Notes under the pieces: generated by a model
What the model was told of the DNA's origin: nothing
Database searches by the model: none
The model's input: the letters and a program-made list of their open reading frames with translations, nothing else
Position numbers and translations under genes: made by a program
Shown here: positions 31,619-39,097 of the stretch, piece by piece
Numbering within the stretch: the stretch's first letter is position 1
How the letters are laid out: each line of letters begins with the position of its first letter
Origin: Nonomuraea longispora
Lineage (GTDB): Bacteria > Actinomycetota > Actinomycetes > Streptosporangiales > Streptosporangiaceae
Direction: 5' to 3'
Assembly: GCF_004348345.1 (NCBI RefSeq)
Contig: NZ_SMJZ01000053.1
Coordinates: forward strand, 1-45,876
DNA length: 45,876 nucleotides

Positions 31619-32503
31619 ATGACCCATGTCTCCGCGCGGCGGGGCGCCTTCTACGCGTCCATGGCCGCGACCGCCTGGGGCACCGGCGGCGCCGCCGGCT
31701 CCCTGCTCTTCCAGACCGGCCAGTTCGGCCCCGTCGGCGTGTCGCTGTGGCGTCACCTCCTCGGCGCCGCGTTCCTGTTGCTGATCGTCCGCCGTCTCGT
31801 CCTCGCCGACCACCTCGACTGGCGCGTGCTGCCGGTCGGGGCCGGCATGGCCGTCTACCAGACCGCCTACTTCGCCGCGATCGCCCACTCGGGCGTGGCC
31901 GTCGCGACCGTGGTGACGATGGGCGCGACGCCCGTCCTCACGGCCGTGGGCAGCCGGCTCTTCCTGCGCGAACGGCTCACCCGCGGCGCGCTCCTCGCGC
32001 TGGCCGCCGCGCTGGCCGGGCTCGTCCTGCTCACGGTGGAGCCGGCGCTGGCCACCTCGGCCACCCCAGCGGCCTCCCCGGTGCTCGGCGTCGCCTTCGC
32101 GCTGGCCTCCGCCACCGGGTACGCCGGGGTGACGCTGGTGTCGCGGCGGCACAAGGACCGCGACCCGCGGACCACGGCCATCGGCGGGTTCGCCGTGGCC
32201 GCGGTGTGCCTGGCCCCGTTCGCCCTGGCGGACGGCGTGGTGCCGGAGCTGAGCTGGCCGTCGCTGGCCCTGCTCGTCTACCTCGGCGCGGTGCCGACGG
32301 CGCTGGCGTACGGGCTGTACTTCGTGGCGCTGACCGTGCTGCGGGCCACCACGGTCGCCATCATCTCGCTCGGCGAAGCCGTGGGCGCGGCGCTGCTCGG
32401 CGTGGCGCTGCTCGGCGAACGACTCACGCCGCTCGCCTGGACCGGCTGCGCGCTGCTGCTGGCCGCCGTGACCGTGCTCGCCGTCCGGGCCGACGCGGGG
32501 TGA
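31619..32503 (+). CDS. EamA-family (DMT superfamily) exporter
   Basis: This 294-residue membrane protein has ten predicted spans and the internal duplication of two EamA domains (about 10-140 and 155-290). The second carries the typical VPTALAYGLYFVALTVLRAT and ISLGEAVGAALLGVALLGE. Such proteins export amino acids, metabolites or drugs. The ATG at 31619 follows CCGGAG by 9 bases. About 145 bases upstream starts a leader ORF with a hairpin, so expression is probably regulated through translation of that leader. The hinted signal is proline supply, EF-P state or a ribosome-targeting drug. Confidence 0.88.
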   Translation: MTHVSARRGAFYASMAATAWGTGGAAGSLLFQTGQFGPVGVSLWRHLLGAAFLLLIVRRLVLADHLDWRVLPVGAGMAVYQTAYFAAIAHSGVAVATVVTMGATPVLTAVGSRLFLRERLTRGALLALAAALAGLVLLTVEPALATSATPAASPVLGVAFALASATGYAGVTLVSRRHKDRDPRTTAIGGFAVAAVCLAPFALADGVVPELSWPSLALLVYLGAVPTALAYGLYFVALTVLRATTVAIISLGEAVGAALLGVALLGERLTPLAWTGCALLLAAVTVLAVRADAG

Positions 32504-32545
32504 CTCGGCCGGGAGCGTTGTGACGGCACAGGCGGCCGGATGGGT

Positions 32546-32551
32546 TAAGGT
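32546..32551 (+). promoter_or_regulatory. Possible -10 box of secA2
   Basis: TAAGGT fits TAnnnT and lies 88 bases before the secA2 start. No good -35 box is visible. The leader that follows contains the small inverted repeat TACGGC..GCCGTA. Confidence 0.3.
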
Positions 32552-32639
32552 CCGGTACGGCGGCGCTTGCCGTATCGTCGCTCCGCTCCCACCCCTTGGC
32601 CGAGGGAACGGTCTCGGCGAAGCGTGCGTTGGAGGAACT

Positions 32640-34841
32640 GTGGCGTCAATAACGGGAATGCTGAGGAACCTGCTGGACCGCCCAGGCGGAGTTCCTCTGG
32701 TCCCCTACCAGAAGATCGTCAAGGCCGCCGGAGCGCGTGCCGCCAAGGTCGGCGAGCTCGACGAGCTGCCCAGACCGGAGATGGACGATCTGGCCGGGTT
32801 CTGCGCCATCGTGCGCGAGGCCGCGGACCGCACGCTGGGGCTGCGCCCGTACGACGTGCAGTTGCTGGGCACGCTCGCCCTGCTCGACGGCAAGATCGCG
32901 GAGATGGCGACCGGCGAGGGCAAGACGCTCTCCGGCGCCATGGCCGCCGCCGGCTACGCGCTGCAGGGCAAGCGCGTCCACGTGATCTCCGTGAACGACT
33001 ACCTCGCCCGGCGCGACGCCGAGTGGATGGGGCCGTTCTACGCCTCGCTCGGCGTCAGCGTCGGCTGGATCGGCCAGAACTCCACGCATGAGGAGCGGCG
33101 GGAGGCGTACGCGAAGGACGTCACCTACGGCCCGGTCAGCGAGATCGGGTTCGACGTGCTGCGCGACCGGCTGCGCACCGACGCCGCCGAGCTGATCGTG
33201 CCCGCGCCCGAGGTGGCGCTCGTCGACGAGGCCGACTCCGTGCTCGTCGACGAGGCCCGGGTGCCGCTGGTCATGGCCGGCGCGGCCGACCCCGGCAACG
33301 CGGTGCCAGAGATGGCGGCGCTGGTCAGGCAGCTCGTACGCGGCTACCACTACGAGATCGACGAGCAGGCGCGCAACGTCTACCTGACGCCCAAGGGCGC
33401 CGACAGCGTGGAAAACCTCCTGGGCGTCGAGCTCTACGACGAGCACGAGCCGGGCACGCTCATCGAGCTCAACCTCGCCCTGCACGCCCACGCCCTGCTC
33501 GCCCGCGACGTCGACTACATCGTGCGCGACGGCAAGGTGCAGCTCATCAACCCCTCGCGCGGCCGGGTCGCGCTGCTCCAGCGCTGGCCCGACGGACTGC
33601 AGGCGGCCGTGGAGGCCAAGGAGGCGCTGCCGCCGAGCGAGAAGGGCGAGATCCTCGACTCGATCACCGTGCAGGGCCTGATCCGCCGCTATCCGCAGAT
33701 CTCCGGCATGACCGGCACGGCCGTGGCCGTCAGCGAGCAGCTCGGCGAGTTCTACGACCTCAAGGTGGCGGTGATCCCGCCCAACCGGCCGTGTGTCCGG
33801 GTCGACGAGCCCGACCGCATCTACCCGACCGTGCCCGACAAGGACGCCGCCCTGGTCGAGGAGATCCAGGAGGCGCACGCCACCGGCCGGCCCATCCTCA
33901 TCGGCACGCTCGACGTGGCCGAGTCGGAGAACCTCGCCAAGCTCCTCCAGCGCCGCGGGCTGGAGCCGGTGGTGCTCAACGCCAAGAACGACGCCGAAGA
34001 GGCGGCGATCATCGCCAGAGCGGGCGAGCGCGACGCCATCACGGTCTCCACGCAGATGGCCGGCCGCGGCACCGACATCCGCCTCGGCGAGGGCGTGTCC
34101 GAGCTGGGCGGCCTCTACGTGATCGGCTCCGGCCGCCACGCCAGCAGCCGGCTCGACGACCAGTTGCGCGGCCGGGCGGGCCGCCAGGGCGACCCGGGCG
34201 GCTCGGTCTTCTTCGTCAGCATGCAGGACGACCTGATCACCCAGTTCATCCCCGACGAGCGGCCGCCTGCGGCCGATCCCGACGGCCTCGTCCGCCACCG
34301 GCGCGGGGCCTACCTCGTCGGCCACGCCCAGCGCGTCGCCGAGGGCGTCAACCTGGAGATCCACCGCAACACGTGGCGCTACACGCGCCTGCTGGAGCGC
34401 CAGCGCGAGCTCATCCTGGAGTGGCGCGACAAGGTCCTGCACGGCGACGCCGCCTCCGACGCACTGGCCAAGGCCGACAAGGAGCGCTGGGAGTCGCTGC
34501 CCGAGGACACCCGCGACGAGACGGCCCGCCAGATCGTCCTGCACGCCATCGACCGCTGCTGGACCGAGCACCTGGCCTTCCTCACCGACCTGCGCGAGGG
34601 CATCCACCTGCGCGCGCTGGGGCGGATGAGCCCGGTCGACGAGTTCCAGAGAGAGGCGGTGGCGGAGTACAAATCTCTGCTGGCCGAGGTGGAGCGGCGC
34701 TCGCTGGAGTCGTTCGAGGCACCCGAGCCGGATCTGCGCCGGCCCACGGCGACGTGGACCTACCTCGTGCAGGACAACCCGTTCGGCACGGAGTGGGACC
34801 GCATCCTCAAGCGGGTCACCGCCGCCACCCGGCGCGGCTGA
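32640..34841 (+). CDS. secA2: Accessory preprotein translocase ATPase SecA2
   Basis: This 733-residue SecA-type motor is clearly shorter than housekeeping SecA (about 900 or more). It lacks the C-terminal linker with its Cys-rich zinc site and ends soon after the helical scaffold (NPFGTEWDRILKRV). Motor motifs are intact: Walker A MATGEGKT (89-96), DEAD-type VALVDEADSVLVDEA, SGMTGTA, and STQMAGRGTDIRLGEGV with GRAGRQGDPG. This matches the actinobacterial SecA2, which exports a small set of proteins with the SecYEG channel. GTG 32640 was chosen because GGAGG lies 4 bases upstream. It stands alone, without an accessory SecY. Confidence 0.95.
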   Translation: MASITGMLRNLLDRPGGVPLVPYQKIVKAAGARAAKVGELDELPRPEMDDLAGFCAIVREAADRTLGLRPYDVQLLGTLALLDGKIAEMATGEGKTLSGAMAAAGYALQGKRVHVISVNDYLARRDAEWMGPFYASLGVSVGWIGQNSTHEERREAYAKDVTYGPVSEIGFDVLRDRLRTDAAELIVPAPEVALVDEADSVLVDEARVPLVMAGAADPGNAVPEMAALVRQLVRGYHYEIDEQARNVYLTPKGADSVENLLGVELYDEHEPGTLIELNLALHAHALLARDVDYIVRDGKVQLINPSRGRVALLQRWPDGLQAAVEAKEALPPSEKGEILDSITVQGLIRRYPQISGMTGTAVAVSEQLGEFYDLKVAVIPPNRPCVRVDEPDRIYPTVPDKDAALVEEIQEAHATGRPILIGTLDVAESENLAKLLQRRGLEPVVLNAKNDAEEAAIIARAGERDAITVSTQMAGRGTDIRLGEGVSELGGLYVIGSGRHASSRLDDQLRGRAGRQGDPGGSVFFVSMQDDLITQFIPDERPPAADPDGLVRHRRGAYLVGHAQRVAEGVNLEIHRNTWRYTRLLERQRELILEWRDKVLHGDAASDALAKADKERWESLPEDTRDETARQIVLHAIDRCWTEHLAFLTDLREGIHLRALGRMSPVDEFQREAVAEYKSLLAEVERRSLESFEAPEPDLRRPTATWTYLVQDNPFGTEWDRILKRVTAATRRG

Positions 34842-34854
34842 GCGCCGGCGCCGG

Positions 34855-35451
34855 TCACGGCCACTTGGGGTCGCCCGACGGCACGACCGGCCCTTCCAGC
34901 ACACCCAGCCGTTCCAGCAGGGTGAGGAACGTCGTCGCGTACGGCGAGTCCTCCACCACGGCCGCCACCCTCGGCCAGTCGACCTGCTCGCGCAGCGCCC
35001 GCACCTGTGCCAGCAGCGCTCCGTAGTCGCAGGCGTGCTCCGACAGCGGCAGCAGCCACGAGATCACCAGGTCGGTGGCCTCCAGCACGGGAACGATCAC
35101 CGCCGACGCCTTCAGCGGCTCGGCCCTGTCGAGCAGTTCGTCGGTGATCGCCAGGTCCGACACCCGGAAGATCAGGTCGACCAGGCGGCCCTCGTCGTAC
35201 GCCTTGACGAGCCAGTCCTCCGGCGGTTTGGCCGTCTGGAAGCCCAGCCCGCGCAGCGCCTCCAGTGCGGCGGGCACGTCGTGCTCGGTGACCACGAAAT
35301 CCACGTCGTGCAGCGACGGCGCGGCGCCTCTCGCGTAGGCCGCGCACCCGCCGGCCAGCGCGAACTTCACTCCGGCGTCCTTCAGCCCCGAGCTGGCGCG
35401 CTTGAGCGTGTCGAGGATCGCGTCGGTGACAGCGTGGCCGTGGCTGCTCAT
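34855..35451 (-). CDS. Nucleotidyltransferase-fold protein
   Basis: This 198-residue protein has the Pol-beta-type nucleotidyltransferase signature FALAGGCAAYARGAAPSLHD followed by VDFVV, so the G-G and D-x-D metal-binding residues are present (about 33-53). The C-terminal half is helical, with LDRAEPLKASAVIVPVLEAT. It resembles MNT/AbiEii-like nucleotidyltransferases, which modify proteins, RNA or drugs. No antitoxin-like HEPN partner gene lies beside it, so a toxin-antitoxin role is not supported. It converges with secA2 (13-base gap) and its start lies about 60 bases from the IS-like element. Confidence 0.8.
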   Translation of the reverse strand: MSSHGHAVTDAILDTLKRASSGLKDAGVKFALAGGCAAYARGAAPSLHDVDFVVTEHDVPAALEALRGLGFQTAKPPEDWLVKAYDEGRLVDLIFRVSDLAITDELLDRAEPLKASAVIVPVLEATDLVISWLLPLSEHACDYGALLAQVRALREQVDWPRVAAVVEDSPYATTFLTLLERLGVLEGPVVPSGDPKWP

Positions 35452-35566
35452 GGTTCCGGGCTACCCGCACGATCGGCCGGTAGGCGTTGTGCTATCGGGT
35501 TCGTCCGCAGTGCTCCGGCCTTCAGGCCGGGGGTGAAGCGGACTGTCCCGCGTAGCGGGGCAGAAA

Positions 35567-35597
35567 ACGACGAATCGCCGTCAAGGCGATTCGTCGT
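35567..35597. repeat. 13-bp perfect hairpin inside the IS-like shell
   Basis: ACGACGAATCGCC and GGCGATTCGTCGT pair perfectly around GTCAA. It is preceded by AAAA, so read on the minus strand it could act as a terminator for transcripts entering the element. Confidence 0.7.
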
Positions 35598-35631
35598 GCG
35601 CCTCGCCGGCGGCGAGCGCGGTCTCAAGCAG

Positions 35632-35748
35632 GTGAACGATCTGAGAGTTCAGGCAGCGCTGGCGCGAGCGTTCGGGTGTGCGTGGACGGTGTTCACCGAC
35701 GGGCTACGCGCACGGCAGGACAAGGCCGGGCTGAACCCCCGGCCTTAA
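35632..35748 (+). pseudogene. tnpB N-terminal stub
   Basis: A GTG-initiated 38-codon frame includes LRVQAALARAFGCAWTVFTD and GLRARQDK. It closely resembles the N-terminal helix-turn-helix of actinomycete TnpB proteins (pattern QRAALARAFGCAR.VFND.LRAR). It then runs straight into the right-end palindrome (LNPRP, stop TAA in the loop). The RuvC nuclease and zinc-finger parts are missing, so no nuclease is made. Confidence 0.6.
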
Positions 35749-35820
35749 GCTTCAGGCCGGGGAGCGCGTCAAAAGGCCCGCTGCGAGTAGGGCCTGGACC
35801 TGCGGGTAGCGCCAGATGTT

Positions 35821-36306
35821 ATGACCGAAATCCTCGAGAAGACCGAACAGGCCTATGGCGGCGACCACGACCGTCCGCTCGGCGGTTACCTCGGCATCCT
35901 CGGCGCGTACGGCGGCACGGTGGCGGTGGCGGCCACCGTGGCGGCCCTGGCGGGGCGGAGGGCCCCCGAGCGCGTGGCGGCGATGGACGTGCTGCTCATG
36001 GCCGCCTGCACGCACAAGGTGTCGCGGCGCCTGGCGAAGGATCCCGTCACCAGCCCGCTCCGAGCGCCGTTCACCCGCTACAAGGGCGGGGGCGGGCCCG
36101 CCGAGGTGCACGAGAAGCCCCGCGGCCCGATGGGCGAGCTGCTCGCCTGCCCGTTCTGCCTGTCGCAGTGGGTGGCCACCGCGTACGCCGCCGGGCTGGT
36201 GCTCTCGCCCAAGGTCACCCGGCTCGTGGGAGCCACGATGACCGCGGTGGCGATCTCCGACTGGCTGCAGCTGGCCTACGCGAAGCTGATGAAGTCGGCG
36301 TCCTGA
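35821..36306 (+). CDS. DUF1360 domain-containing membrane protein
   Basis: This 161-residue protein matches DUF1360. There is an N-terminal span with GGYLGILGAYGGTVAVAATV, then THKVSRRLAKDPVTSPLRAP and the family's hallmark Cys pair LLACPFCLSQWVAT, then a further span. Function is unknown in the family. GGGTAG (35804-35809), preceded by GAGT at a 15-base spacing, lies 11 bases before the ATG. It weakly fits the SigB-like motif seen elsewhere here and would give a near-leaderless message. Confidence 0.85.
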   Translation: MTEILEKTEQAYGGDHDRPLGGYLGILGAYGGTVAVAATVAALAGRRAPERVAAMDVLLMAACTHKVSRRLAKDPVTSPLRAPFTRYKGGGGPAEVHEKPRGPMGELLACPFCLSQWVATAYAAGLVLSPKVTRLVGATMTAVAISDWLQLAYAKLMKSAS

Positions 36307-36412
36307 CGCCCCGGATGTCTGGTTGCGATAACGGAATGCCATAGATTCCCCCCGCTCGCTTCCCAGCGGAAAAAGATGTTAAGCGGCCACCCCTCAGGGC
36401 AGAGGCGGAATC

Positions 36413-36562
36413 ATGGCTACTTTGCTCTGGATCATCGCGGTAATTCTCGTCATCTCCGGAATCTACGTGATTCTGGCCCGGCGCGACCTCCTCTGGGGAA
36501 TCGTGCTCATCGTGCTCGGTTTCCTGGTCGGGCCCGGCGGGGTCAGCATCTTCAATGTGTAG
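36413..36562 (+). CDS. GPGG-motif small membrane protein (49 aa)
   Basis: A 49-residue single gene starts MATLLWIIAVILVISGIYVI. It continues with a short RRDLL loop and a second span, and ends GPGGVSIFNV. The end motif GPGGVSIF is a recurrent signature of tiny two-span membrane proteins in actinomycetes. AGAGGCGG precedes the ATG. Function is unknown. The surrounding interval 36563-36667 shows no other gene. Confidence 0.8.
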   Translation: MATLLWIIAVILVISGIYVILARRDLLWGIVLIVLGFLVGPGGVSIFNV

Positions 36563-36667
36563 GGGGGCCACCCCGATGGCTCCCCGCTCGACCCGCTGGG
36601 CCGCTCCCCGAGAACGGTCCAGCGGTCCTCCTGACTTGCCGGAGTAACGCAGTGAATGACAACGACA

Positions 36668-36699
36668 AAGGCCACCGCCCGGGGATGGGCGGTGGCCTT
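36668..36699. terminator. Bidirectional terminator
   Basis: AAGGCCACCGCCC and GGGCGGTGGCCTT form a perfect 13-bp stem around GGGGAT. It lies 9 bases after the stop of the minus-strand metallophosphoesterase gene and about 105 bases after the plus-strand GPGG gene. The minus-strand copy runs into CTTTGTCGTT. Confidence 0.8.
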
Positions 36700-36708
36700 C
36701 GACGTATC

Positions 36709-37449
36709 TCAGGACCCGTTCTCGCAGTCGAGGCAGTAAACGCCGTACGCCCGGCCGAGCACCGGCAGGGCGACGTTGCGCACCCGGATGCCGCCCGGCG
36801 TCATGCCCTTCGGGCTGCCTTTGTGGGCGTGCCCGTGGAGGATCAGGTCCGCGCCCGCCGTGTCGACGGCCTCCGCCAGGAGATAGCTGCCGAGGAACGG
36901 GTAGATCTCCGCCGGCTCGCCCTCGAGCGTCTCCTTGATGGGCGAGTAGTGCGACAACACCACGCGCTCGTCGGCCACGATCTCCTTCAGCGCTAGTTTC
37001 CAGGCCTCGGCGATGGAGCGGGTGTGGGCGACGAAGTTCTTGATCTCGCGCTCGCCGAACTCGCTGGCGCACTTGCCGGCGAACCCACCGCCGAAGCCCT
37101 TCCCGCCGACGACTCCCAGCTTCATGTCACCGCACTGGAGCACCACGCCGTCGTCGTCGAGCACGATCACCCCGGCGTCGCGGAGCTCCTCCGCGATCTC
37201 GTGCTCCATGTCGGAGTGGTAGTCGTGGTTGCCGAGCACCGCCACAGCGGGGATCGGCAGGTCGCGCAGCTCGTCGGCCACGACCTTGCCCTCCTCCAGT
37301 GTGCCGTGCCTGGTGAGGTCGCCCGCGAGCATGAACACGTCGGCGCGTTCCTCGATGCCCTGCAGTTTGCGCCGGTAGTGGCCCCTGCCGTCCTCTCCCA
37401 GGTGAATGTCGCCCACTGCGGCGATGCGCAGGTCAGTCAAGATGCTCAT
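36709..37449 (-). CDS. Metallophosphoesterase
   Basis: This 246-residue calcineurin-type phosphoesterase has all metal-binding motifs: AAVGDIHLGEDG (D-x-H), MLAGDLTRHG (GD), AVLGNHDYH (GNHD) and LILHGHAHKGSP (GHxH). The phosphoester it cleaves is unknown. The ATG at 37449 starts within the 3' end of the BON gene (17-base overlap), with AGGGGAGG immediately before it, so the two are translationally coupled. A TTG 9 bases later, better spaced from GGAGG, is an alternative start. Confidence 0.9.
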   Translation of the reverse strand: MSILTDLRIAAVGDIHLGEDGRGHYRRKLQGIEERADVFMLAGDLTRHGTLEEGKVVADELRDLPIPAVAVLGNHDYHSDMEHEIAEELRDAGVIVLDDDGVVLQCGDMKLGVVGGKGFGGGFAGKCASEFGEREIKNFVAHTRSIAEAWKLALKEIVADERVVLSHYSPIKETLEGEPAEIYPFLGSYLLAEAVDTAGADLILHGHAHKGSPKGMTPGGIRVRNVALPVLGRAYGVYCLDCENGS

Positions 37450-37681
37450 CCTCCCCTGGCTCGGTGGCGTCCACGACATTGATCTCGTTGTGCAGGCGGA
37501 GCTCCGGGGCGGTCTCGTGCGCCACCTGGCCGAGCCGCGTACGCTGCTCGACCTCGCTCACCTGACCGCGCAGGAACAGTTGGTCGCCTCTGATGTCGAC
37601 GCGGATGCCCAGCTCGTTGGTGCGCCCGTCCTCGGCCAGCGCCTGCTGGACGCGGGCCGCGACGTACTGCGGAGCTTCCAT
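37433..37681 (-). CDS. BON-domain protein
   Basis: This 82-residue soluble protein carries one BON domain: QYVAARVQQALAEDG, then RVDIRGDQLFLRGQVSEVEQ and RTRLGQVAHETAP. It has no signal peptide. BON domains bind phospholipid surfaces or act in osmotic-stress proteins. AAGGAGG lies 6 bases before the ATG. It is followed, overlapping, by the metallophosphoesterase gene. A SigB-like GTTT-N15-GGGCAT lies upstream, overlapping the end of the topoisomerase gene. Confidence 0.85.
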   Translation of the reverse strand: MEAPQYVAARVQQALAEDGRTNELGIRVDIRGDQLFLRGQVSEVEQRTRLGQVAHETAPELRLHNEINVVDATEPGEDEHLD

Positions 37682-37706
37682 CGCTCGCCTCCTTTTCTGT
37701 GGCCGC

Positions 37707-37731
37707 ATGCCCGGGCATAAACCCGTCAAAC
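37707..37731 (-). promoter_or_regulatory. SigB-like promoter of the BON-metallophosphoesterase pair
   Basis: On the minus strand GTTT (37731-37728) is followed after 15 bases by GGGCAT (37712-37707), one base off GGGTAT. It sits 26 bases before the BON start codon. Confidence 0.4.
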
Positions 37732-38778
37732 GGCACGAATAAGGTCTATAACCGCCCGTTCCACTGGACCCGCCGTGGCGAGCTGTCCGTAGTCGGCGTC
37801 CGCCCCGAGCTCGGTCAGCACCGCCGCGATGGTCCTGTCCCGTTCGTACGCCTCCACCACCCGCGGATCCACGTACGAGGCCCGCGCCACGGTCGGGGTG
37901 TTGCCCAGATATTCGGCGACCTCGCGCATCACGCGCACGATCGCCTTCTGCTTCTTCGTACGCCCCTCCGAGCCGGCGGGCCTGGACACCGCGAGCCCCA
38001 CGGCGGCGAGCACCGTGGCGTGCCAGGTGCGGAAGTCCTTGGCCGTGACCTCGTACCCGATGATCTCCCGGAGGTAGTCGTTGATGTCCTCGCTCCTGAT
38101 GTCGCTCCAGCCGCCCGCGCGCCGGTAACGCAGCAGCTCGCCCTCCTCACCCAGCGCCTTGAGCGCCCTGAGCACCTTGCACACCCCGGGGTCGGCCAGC
38201 TCGACCTCCCGGTCGATGTCGCCCTTGGCCGGGTAGGAGCAGACGACGAGGCCGCGCGAGCAGGTGACGTGCTCCATCCGGAGCGTGGCCAGCCCGTAGG
38301 TGTCGTAGCTCTCGCCGCCGATGCGGAAGAAGCCGATGTCGAGCAGACGTGCCGCGGCGGCCAGCACCCGCTGCCGGGTCAGGCCGCGGCCCCTGAGCTG
38401 GTCGTCGACCGCCTTCCTGAACGCGGGCAGCCGCTCGGCCACCTCCAGCACCCGGTCGAACTTCTCCCGGTCCTGCTGCTCGCGCCACACGTCGTGGTAG
38501 CGGTACTGCCTGCGCCCGGCGGCGTCCGTACCCACCGCCTGGAGGTGCCCGTCGGCCGAGGCGCAGATCCACACGTCGCTCCAGGCCGGCGGGATCGCCA
38601 GCGCCTTGATCCGCTCCACCGTGGCGGAGTCGCGCACCCGTTGCCCGTCCGGGCCGACGTAGGTGAAGCCCCTGCCGCACCGCCGTCGTACGATGCCCGG
38701 CTCGTTCTGGTCGCTGGGCCGCAGGTCGGGACCGCCGGCAGGGGGTCGCCGGCGCACACTCAGGTCAGGCTCGGGCAC
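37726..38778 (-). CDS. DNA topoisomerase IB (bacterial type)
   Basis: This 350-residue protein matches the small bacterial/poxvirus type IB topoisomerases, which relax supercoils through a 3'-phosphotyrosine. The N-terminal GFTYVGPDGQRVRDSATVER is the core-binding start. Catalytic-domain landmarks are IGGESYDTYGLATLR and the C-terminal TVARASYVDPRVVEAY, with the nucleophilic Tyr in SYVDP. It starts with GTG at 38778. A SigB-like GTTT-N15-GGGTAG ends 9 bases before the start, so the mRNA may have almost no leader. It reads into the BON and phosphoesterase genes. Confidence 0.92.
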   Translation of the reverse strand: MPEPDLSVRRRPPAGGPDLRPSDQNEPGIVRRRCGRGFTYVGPDGQRVRDSATVERIKALAIPPAWSDVWICASADGHLQAVGTDAAGRRQYRYHDVWREQQDREKFDRVLEVAERLPAFRKAVDDQLRGRGLTRQRVLAAAARLLDIGFFRIGGESYDTYGLATLRMEHVTCSRGLVVCSYPAKGDIDREVELADPGVCKVLRALKALGEEGELLRYRRAGGWSDIRSEDINDYLREIIGYEVTAKDFRTWHATVLAAVGLAVSRPAGSEGRTKKQKAIVRVMREVAEYLGNTPTVARASYVDPRVVEAYERDRTIAAVLTELGADADYGQLATAGPVERAVIDLIRAV

Positions 38779-38787
38779 CGGGCACGG

Positions 38788-38812
38788 CTACCCATGACGT
38801 TACGCCGCAAAC
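38788..38812 (-). promoter_or_regulatory. SigB-like promoter of topoisomerase IB
   Basis: On the minus strand GTTT (38812-38809) is followed after 15 bases by GGGTAG (38793-38788). It matches the PRC-barrel promoter except for one base of spacing. On the plus strand, GTTA-N15-GGGCAG (38799-38823) is a weaker copy facing the small membrane-protein gene. Confidence 0.5.
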
Positions 38813-38832
38813 GGCACGGGCAGGTGAGCGGC

Positions 38833-39090
38833 ATGTCTGAACACGGAGAGTGGCACGAGGAGAAGTCACGCAGGGGTCACGCGATGGTGCCCGCGACCCC
38901 GCGCGACGTGGTGCACATCAGGGTGGGCTCGTTCCTGCTGGTGTTCCTGTTCGCGATCGCGGTGCTGGGACTCATCGGGGGCGCCCCTGTCATGACGGGC
39001 ATCGCCGCCGGACTGGCGGTGCTCACGGTGATCGACATCACGCTGGCCGTACGCCGTCAGAACCAGCGCAGCGACGGAGAGGCGGGCTGA
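38833..39090 (+). CDS. Small two-span membrane protein
   Basis: The 85-residue product has a charged N-terminus (MSEHGEWHEEKSRRGH) and a hydrophobic pair (about 32-50 and 53-72: FLLVFLFAIAVLGLIGG, VMTGIAAGLAVLTVIDI). A basic tail follows. I do not recognise a family. AGGTGAG precedes the ATG. The SDR gene starts 8 bases after its stop, so the two are probably co-transcribed. Confidence 0.7.
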   Translation: MSEHGEWHEEKSRRGHAMVPATPRDVVHIRVGSFLLVFLFAIAVLGLIGGAPVMTGIAAGLAVLTVIDITLAVRRQNQRSDGEAG

Positions 39091-39097
39091 TGTCGAC

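Larger units (their letters stand above)
35511..35762 (+). mobile_element. Shell of an IS200/IS605-type element (PATE-like)
   Basis: The element is bounded by two related subterminal palindromes. The left is CCGGCCT-TC-AGGCCGG (35515-35530) and the right is CCCCGGCCT, an 8-base loop, AGGCCGGGG (35737-35762). Such imperfect end palindromes without terminal inverted repeats are characteristic of single-strand IS200/IS605 elements. Inside are a 13-bp hairpin (35567-35597) and a 38-codon stub resembling the start of TnpB. No tnpA is present. It is therefore a deletion derivative. The rest of the 35452-35820 interval holds nothing else I recognise apart from promoter-like bases before the DUF1360 gene. 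Confidence 0.6.

Noticed and set aside
34855..35451. The nucleotidyltransferase gene as the toxin of a toxin-antitoxin or abortive-infection system.
   Set aside because: No HEPN or AbiEi-like partner is adjacent. One side is secA2 and the other is an IS remnant.
36575..36646. A 23-codon ATG frame downstream of the GPGG gene (starts MAPRSTRW).
   Set aside because: It has no ribosome-binding site, no hydrophobic or domain pattern, and lies in the 3' spacer before a terminator.
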